Assembly (NCBI RefSeq): GCF_003363715.1
Contig: NZ_QREV01000026.1
Span: 1 to 64,000 of the forward strand
DNA from: Parabacteroides acidifaciens
GTDB lineage: Bacteria > Bacteroidota > Bacteroidia > Bacteroidales > Tannerellaceae
DNA: 64,000 nt
Direction: 5' to 3'
A program made the translations under genes and the position numbers. The notes beneath the pieces were generated by a model. The model had not been told where the DNA came from, did no database searches, and saw only the letters and a list, made by a program, of their open reading frames with translations. Of the stretch, positions 60,025 to 64,000 are shown piece by piece; within the stretch, counting starts at the first letter, position 1; each line of letters starts with the position of its first letter.

Positions 60025-60291
60025 ATGACTACAATAGAATTACAAGCAAGAAAAGCGATTCTCATCCAAGAGATTCTAAATCTCAACACGGAAACAGCAA
60101 TTGCAAATCTGGAAAAATACATACGTAAACTTAGCAAAAGTGCGGAATGTCCAGATTTATGTTGCTATACGCACGAAGAAAAAATCAATCGGTTAAATAG
60201 TGCTGAAGCGGAATTTGAAAAAGGAATATACACTTCACACGATGAAGTCAAAAACCGTATTGAAAAACTGAAACTATCATGGAAACATTAA
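60025..60291 (+). CDS. Antitoxin-like protein of a type II module
   Basis: The product is 88 aa, mostly helical (MTTIELQARKAILIQEILNL, NTETAIANLEKYIRKLSKSA). The C-terminal half (RLNSAEAEFEKGIYTSHDEV) resembles the toxin-binding part of antitoxins paired with ParE/RelE toxins in Bacteroidetes. It overlaps the toxin gene by 13 bp, and its own -7 element precedes it. It should neutralise the toxin and repress the operon. Confidence 0.78.
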   Translation: MTTIELQARKAILIQEILNLNTETAIANLEKYIRKLSKSAECPDLCCYTHEEKINRLNSAEAEFEKGIYTSHDEVKNRIEKLKLSWKH

Positions 60292-60593
60292 CTGTTCGCT
60301 GGAACAATGATGCTTCGGATAAATTCATTGAATTGGCACAATGGTTCGAGACTCATATGGGAGAAAAAGCAGCCAGCAAATTCATTGAAGGTATCATGCA
60401 TAGCATTGAATTACTTACAACCAATCCTCAACTTGGATTTGTGGAGCCGGAATTGTCTGGACGAAGTAAGCAATATAGAGCAATTATCGAGCATAAACGC
60501 TACAAGATTATTTATTTCGTAGAAAATGACGCCATTCACATCGCTGATATATGGAATTGTCTACAAGATAATTCAAACTCTAAAATCAAATGA
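60279..60593 (+). CDS. RelE/ParE-family toxin
   Basis: The product is 104 aa (METLTVRWNNDASDKFIELA). ParE/RelE features are the central KFIEGIMHSIELLTTNPQLG and the closing strands YRAIIEHKRYKIIYFVENDA, IHIADIWNCLQDN. ParE members poison gyrase while RelE members cut mRNA; the sequence does not settle which. The gene overlaps the antitoxin gene at its start, and the M23 peptidase ATG follows 4 bp after its stop. Confidence 0.85.
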   Translation: METLTVRWNNDASDKFIELAQWFETHMGEKAASKFIEGIMHSIELLTTNPQLGFVEPELSGRSKQYRAIIEHKRYKIIYFVENDAIHIADIWNCLQDNSNSKIK

Positions 60594-60597
60594 TTAT

Positions 60598-62268
60598 ATG
60601 TATAAACTATATATTGCCATCCTCTTCTTTTGCATACAAACAATCAGCGCCCAACAACTCCGGCAGCCGCTCGATCTTCCGATTCTGCTGAGCGGGAATT
60701 TCGGGGAGCTGAGAAACAATCATTTTCATTCGGGAATAGACTTTAAGACACAAGGGGTAGAAGGAAAAGCGGTCCATGCCGTGCAGGAAGGATATGTGTC
60801 CCGTATTTCCGTCAGTCCCTGGGGATACGGAAACGGTCTGTACCTGACGCATCCCGACGGGACGACAACCGTTTACGGACACCTCCAGCGTTTCGCCCCG
60901 CCTATCGCCGAATATCTCAAAACCCAACAGTACGAACAGGAAAGTTTTAACGTCAACCTGTTCCTCACACCGGACCAGCTTCCGGTCAAAAAAGGCGAAT
61001 TAGTCGCCTACAGCGGTAATACGGGAGGCTCAGGCGGCCCGCACCTGCACTTCGAAGTACGCGACACAGAAAGCGAAGAAGTCCTTGACCCCATCGAATA
61101 TTTCAAAGAGAAGATTACCGACACCCGTTCCCCTAAAATACAAGGCATCCTGGTCTGTCCGATAGAAGGCAAAGGCGTTGTGAACGGCAGCAAACGGAAA
61201 CTGGAGCTGAAACCCGTCACAGCTAAAAACGGCAAGCAGGCACTCACAGGCAAAATAGAAGCCTGGGGAGAAATAGGGCTGGCAGTGAAAGCATACGATT
61301 ACATGGACAACACGACCAATATATACGGAGTAAGAGAAATCACCCTCCGGCTGGACAGCCAGATCGTCTATCACAGCGACCTGGACCGCTTCGCCTTCGA
61401 CGAGACACGTTTCCTGAACAGCTATGTGGATTACGAAGAGTGGAAGGAGCACCGTTCTTTTTATATGCGCAGCTTCGTCGAGCCGGGTAACCGCCTCCGC
61501 TTTATCGAAAGCGCCAACCGGGGAATCATCAACATTGATGAAGAAAAAACATATCATCTTACCTATACACTGGCCGACGTATTCGGCAACACCACCCAAC
61601 TATCTATTTGGATAGAAGGCAAAGAGCAGGAAATACCGGAAATCAAAACGGAAGGGACCGAACTGTTCCATTGGGTCGCGGACAACCGTTTCGGAGCAAA
61701 AGGCATCCGGATGACCCTTCCGAAAGGCAACCTGTATGATGACCTGTATTTCCGTTATTCCGTGAAGGAAGACAGTACGAAATTGGCCGATATACACATC
61801 CTGCATAACCGCCCCGTCCCGATTCACAAATCGGCGCAATTATCCCTGCGTCTGCGGATCGACACGCTGGAAAACAAACAACAATATGGCATCGTACGCA
61901 TCCAGAAAGGCCGTCAATCCTGGATAGGCGGCACTTACCGGAACGGCTGGATAGATGCGGATATCCGTGAATTAGGCAACTATACGATCAGTCAAGACAC
62001 GCAGGCGCCGACCATCACTCCGCTCAACGCCAATCTCTGGATCAGCAAACAGGCATTCACATTCCGCCTGTCCGACAACCTGAGTGGCGTGCAGACATAC
62101 CGGGGAGAGATAGACGGACAGTACGTTTTGTTTGAAATGAACAACAAATCAGTCATCACCTATCACTTCGACAAGGAACGGCTCGAAAGAGGAAAACACG
62201 CGCTCCGGCTGACCGCGACTGATGCCGCAGGAAACCAATCGGAGTACACATACTCTTTTACCTGGTAA
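60598..62268 (+). CDS. M23-family metallopeptidase (LytM-like), secreted
   Basis: The ATG at 60598 gives 556 aa (MYKLYIAILFFCIQTISAQQ), a signal peptide; a longer frame overlapping the toxin gene is not a real start. The LytM domain (about residues 25-185) has HFHSGIDFKTQGVEGKAVHA and the zinc-binding HLHFEVRD. It should cut peptidoglycan cross-bridges or act as an envelope regulator. The C-terminal 350 residues form beta-rich domains ending GNQSEYTYSFTW. It lies 4 bp behind the toxin gene, so read-through from the TA promoter is likely. Confidence 0.9.
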   Translation: MYKLYIAILFFCIQTISAQQLRQPLDLPILLSGNFGELRNNHFHSGIDFKTQGVEGKAVHAVQEGYVSRISVSPWGYGNGLYLTHPDGTTTVYGHLQRFAPPIAEYLKTQQYEQESFNVNLFLTPDQLPVKKGELVAYSGNTGGSGGPHLHFEVRDTESEEVLDPIEYFKEKITDTRSPKIQGILVCPIEGKGVVNGSKRKLELKPVTAKNGKQALTGKIEAWGEIGLAVKAYDYMDNTTNIYGVREITLRLDSQIVYHSDLDRFAFDETRFLNSYVDYEEWKEHRSFYMRSFVEPGNRLRFIESANRGIINIDEEKTYHLTYTLADVFGNTTQLSIWIEGKEQEIPEIKTEGTELFHWVADNRFGAKGIRMTLPKGNLYDDLYFRYSVKEDSTKLADIHILHNRPVPIHKSAQLSLRLRIDTLENKQQYGIVRIQKGRQSWIGGTYRNGWIDADIRELGNYTISQDTQAPTITPLNANLWISKQAFTFRLSDNLSGVQTYRGEIDGQYVLFEMNNKSVITYHFDKERLERGKHALRLTATDAAGNQSEYTYSFTW

Positions 62269-62283
62269 ATATCAGCCTTAAAT

Positions 62284-62314
62284 GTTGGAGATTACCAATT
62301 TATTCGTACCTTTG
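62284..62314 (+). promoter_or_regulatory. Promoter of the phosphoglucomutase-like gene
   Basis: GTTG (62284-62287), 19 bp, TACCTTTG (62307-62314); the start would be near 62321, 43 bp before the ATG. Confidence 0.7.
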
Positions 62315-62363
62315 TTAAATTTAAAAACATAAAATTCTAAATTAAAAAGCAAGCATATAGGTC

Positions 62364-64000
62364 ATGGAGAACAATGGACTGTTAGAAATGGTAAGAAGCA
62401 AAGCACAAAGCTGGCTTACAAAAAGTTATGACGCTGAAACACGTGCACAAGTACAGGCTCTTTTGGACAACGAAGATCCGACAGAACTTATCGAGTCATT
62501 CTACAAAGACCTGGAATTCGGCACAGGCGGCCTGAGAGGCATCATGGGAGTCGGTTCAAACCGCATGAATATCTACACGGTAGGAGCAGCTACACAAGGC
62601 TTATCCAACTATCTGAAACAGGAATTTGCAGGTCTGGACCAGATCAAAGTTGTAATCGGCCACGACTGCCGCAACAACAGCCGCAAATTCGCTGAAATCT
62701 CCGCAGATATTTTCTCCGCTAACGGCATCAAGGTTTATCTGTTTGAAGACCTTCGCCCGACACCGGAAATGTCATACACAATCCGCAAGTTAGGATGCCA
62801 GAGCGGTATTATCCTGACAGCTTCGCACAATCCGAAAGAATACAACGGCTACAAGGCTTATTGGGATGACGGCGCACAGATGATCGCCCCGCACGATAAG
62901 AACACGATCGCCGAAGTAAACAAAATCCGCAATGCCAGCGAAATCAAGTTCAAAGGCAACAAGGAACTGATCGAAATCATCGGTAAGGAAATCGACGAAC
63001 AATATATCAACGATCTGACAAAGATATCATTGTCACCGGAAGCGATCGCACGCCACCACGACATGAAGATCGTGTACACTCCGATTCACGGAACAGGTGT
63101 CACTGTTGTTCCGCCGACATTGAAAGCATTCGGTTTCACCAACATCATCCACGTTCCCGAACAGGATGTGGTAAGCGGCGACTTCCCGACTGTTGTTTCT
63201 CCGAACCCCGAAGAACCGGCAGCATTGGCTATGGCCGTTGAAAAAGCAAAAGAAACAGACGCCGAACTGGTTATGGCTTCCGACCCGGACGCAGACCGCG
63301 TAGGTGCAGCTGTTAAGAACAACGAAGGCGAATGGGTATTGCTGAACGGCAACCAGACAGCCCTGATGTTCGTCTATTACCTGATCACCCGCTGGAAAGA
63401 ACTGGGCAAGATCAACGGTAAGGAATACATTGTAAAGACAATCGTTACAACCGAACTGATCCGCACGATTGCAGAAAAGAACGGCGTTGAAGTATATGAT
63501 GTTTATACCGGTTTCAAATGGATTGCCGACGTGATGAAAAAGAACGAAGGCAAGAAGAACTATATCGGTGGCGGTGAAGAAAGCTACGGTTTCCTGTGCG
63601 AAGATTTCGTCCGTGACAAAGATGCTGTTTCCGCCTGTGCTATCCTCGCTGAAATCGCAGCCTGGGCCAAAGACCAGGGCATCACGATGTATCAGTTATT
63701 GCAGAACATCTACGTTCAGTATGGTTTCTCCAAAGAAAAAGGTATTTCCGTTGTAAAGAAAGGCAAGAGCGGAGCTGAAGAGATCGAAGCGATGATGAAA
63801 CACTTCCGCGAAAACCCGTTGCAGGAAATCGCAGGTTCCAAAGTGACGTTATTCTATGACTACTCTTCCCTGAAAGGAAAAGACTATATCGAAAATGAAA
63901 CATTAAGCCTGGATATGCCGACAACATCCAACGTTCTGCAGTATTTCACCGAAGACGGTACCAAAGTATCCATCCGTCCTTCCGGTACGGAACCCAAGAT
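62364..64000 (+). CDS. Phosphoglucomutase / phosphomannomutase (partial, C-terminus outside window)
   Basis: The ATG at 62364 opens a frame that runs off the window after 545 residues. It shows GTGGLRGIMGVGSNRMN (about 52-68), the active-site serine loop ILTASHNPKEYNGYK (about 152-166), the metal-binding DPDADRVGAA (about 309-318), GGGEESYGF and the phosphate-binding RPSGTEPK at the end. It interconverts hexose 1- and 6-phosphates and would connect glucan phosphorylase products to glycolysis. Only about 35 residues should be missing. Confidence 0.94.
   Translation, partial: MENNGLLEMVRSKAQSWLTKSYDAETRAQVQALLDNEDPTELIESFYKDLEFGTGGLRGIMGVGSNRMNIYTVGAATQGLSNYLKQEFAGLDQIKVVIGHDCRNNSRKFAEISADIFSANGIKVYLFEDLRPTPEMSYTIRKLGCQSGIILTASHNPKEYNGYKAYWDDGAQMIAPHDKNTIAEVNKIRNASEIKFKGNKELIEIIGKEIDEQYINDLTKISLSPEAIARHHDMKIVYTPIHGTGVTVVPPTLKAFGFTNIIHVPEQDVVSGDFPTVVSPNPEEPAALAMAVEKAKETDAELVMASDPDADRVGAAVKNNEGEWVLLNGNQTALMFVYYLITRWKELGKINGKEYIVKTIVTTELIRTIAEKNGVEVYDVYTGFKWIADVMKKNEGKKNYIGGGEESYGFLCEDFVRDKDAVSACAILAEIAAWAKDQGITMYQLLQNIYVQYGFSKEKGISVVKKGKSGAEEIEAMMKHFRENPLQEIAGSKVTLFYDYSSLKGKDYIENETLSLDMPTTSNVLQYFTEDGTKVSIRPSGTEPK

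Overview
The window is a chromosomal segment of a Bacteroidales bacterium, most likely Bacteroides or Parabacteroides. The evidence is tandem SusC/SusD pairs with standard lipoboxes and C-termini, Bacteroidetes -7 elements (TAnnTTTG) in front of many genes, a GT3-type glycogen synthase beside a short alpha-glucan phosphorylase, a XusABC-like xenosiderophore locus, BtgA/BtgB- and RteC-like mobilisation genes, and DUF1080, DUF4374 and DUF3876 proteins. Genus cannot be fixed from the sequence alone.

Layout. 1-3.2 kb (minus): a partial Gfo/Idh/MocA lipoprotein, a plug-only TonB-receptor-like protein, a C-terminal fragment of a 6-bladed beta-propeller protein and a complete one. 3.3-13.8 kb (minus): two paralogous susC-susD pairs, each followed by the same two-hairpin 3' element. 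13.8-14.75 kb: a regulatory region with a 40-bp perfect palindrome and an inverted copy of its arm enclosing a promoter that now points away from susC; it looks like an invertible (phase-variable) promoter. Then dnaK (plus) and a large secreted (alpha/alpha)-toroid-like protein (minus).

19.35-29.64 kb: a 10.3-kb integrative mobilizable element in the 3' end of tRNA-Phe. It has 70-bp imperfect direct repeats, a tyrosine integrase next to the tRNA, a BtgA/BtgB-type relaxase pair with a hairpin-rich oriT candidate, RteC, four excisionase-like HTH proteins, a TetR-DUF2867 pair with a visible operator, and DUF3876. Its cargo is a tight three-gene cassette (unknown 301-aa protein, 4-TM membrane protein, NdpA-like nucleoid-associated protein). 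At its left end a full consensus promoter drives a candidate structured RNA. This cassette plus RNA is the best place to look for an undescribed (for example anti-phage) system.

29.78-31.39 kb: an ISAs1-family insertion sequence with 18-bp inverted repeats, a 9-bp target duplication that contains the thiL stop codon, and a frameshifted transposase.

31.4-64 kb is mostly housekeeping: lpxK-thiL, an orphan sensor kinase, an omega-amidase-like hydrolase and acyltransferase, glycogen synthase and glucan phosphorylase, a FadL-type porin, queC-queF, DUF1080, dnaX, a DivIC-like protein, xusABC, an OmpH-family protein, pepD, a lipoprotein and an EEP-fold hydrolase, a ParE-type toxin-antitoxin, an M23 peptidase and a partial phosphoglucomutase. 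Glycogen synthase, phosphorylase and phosphoglucomutase together cover synthesis and phosphorolytic breakdown of storage glucan.
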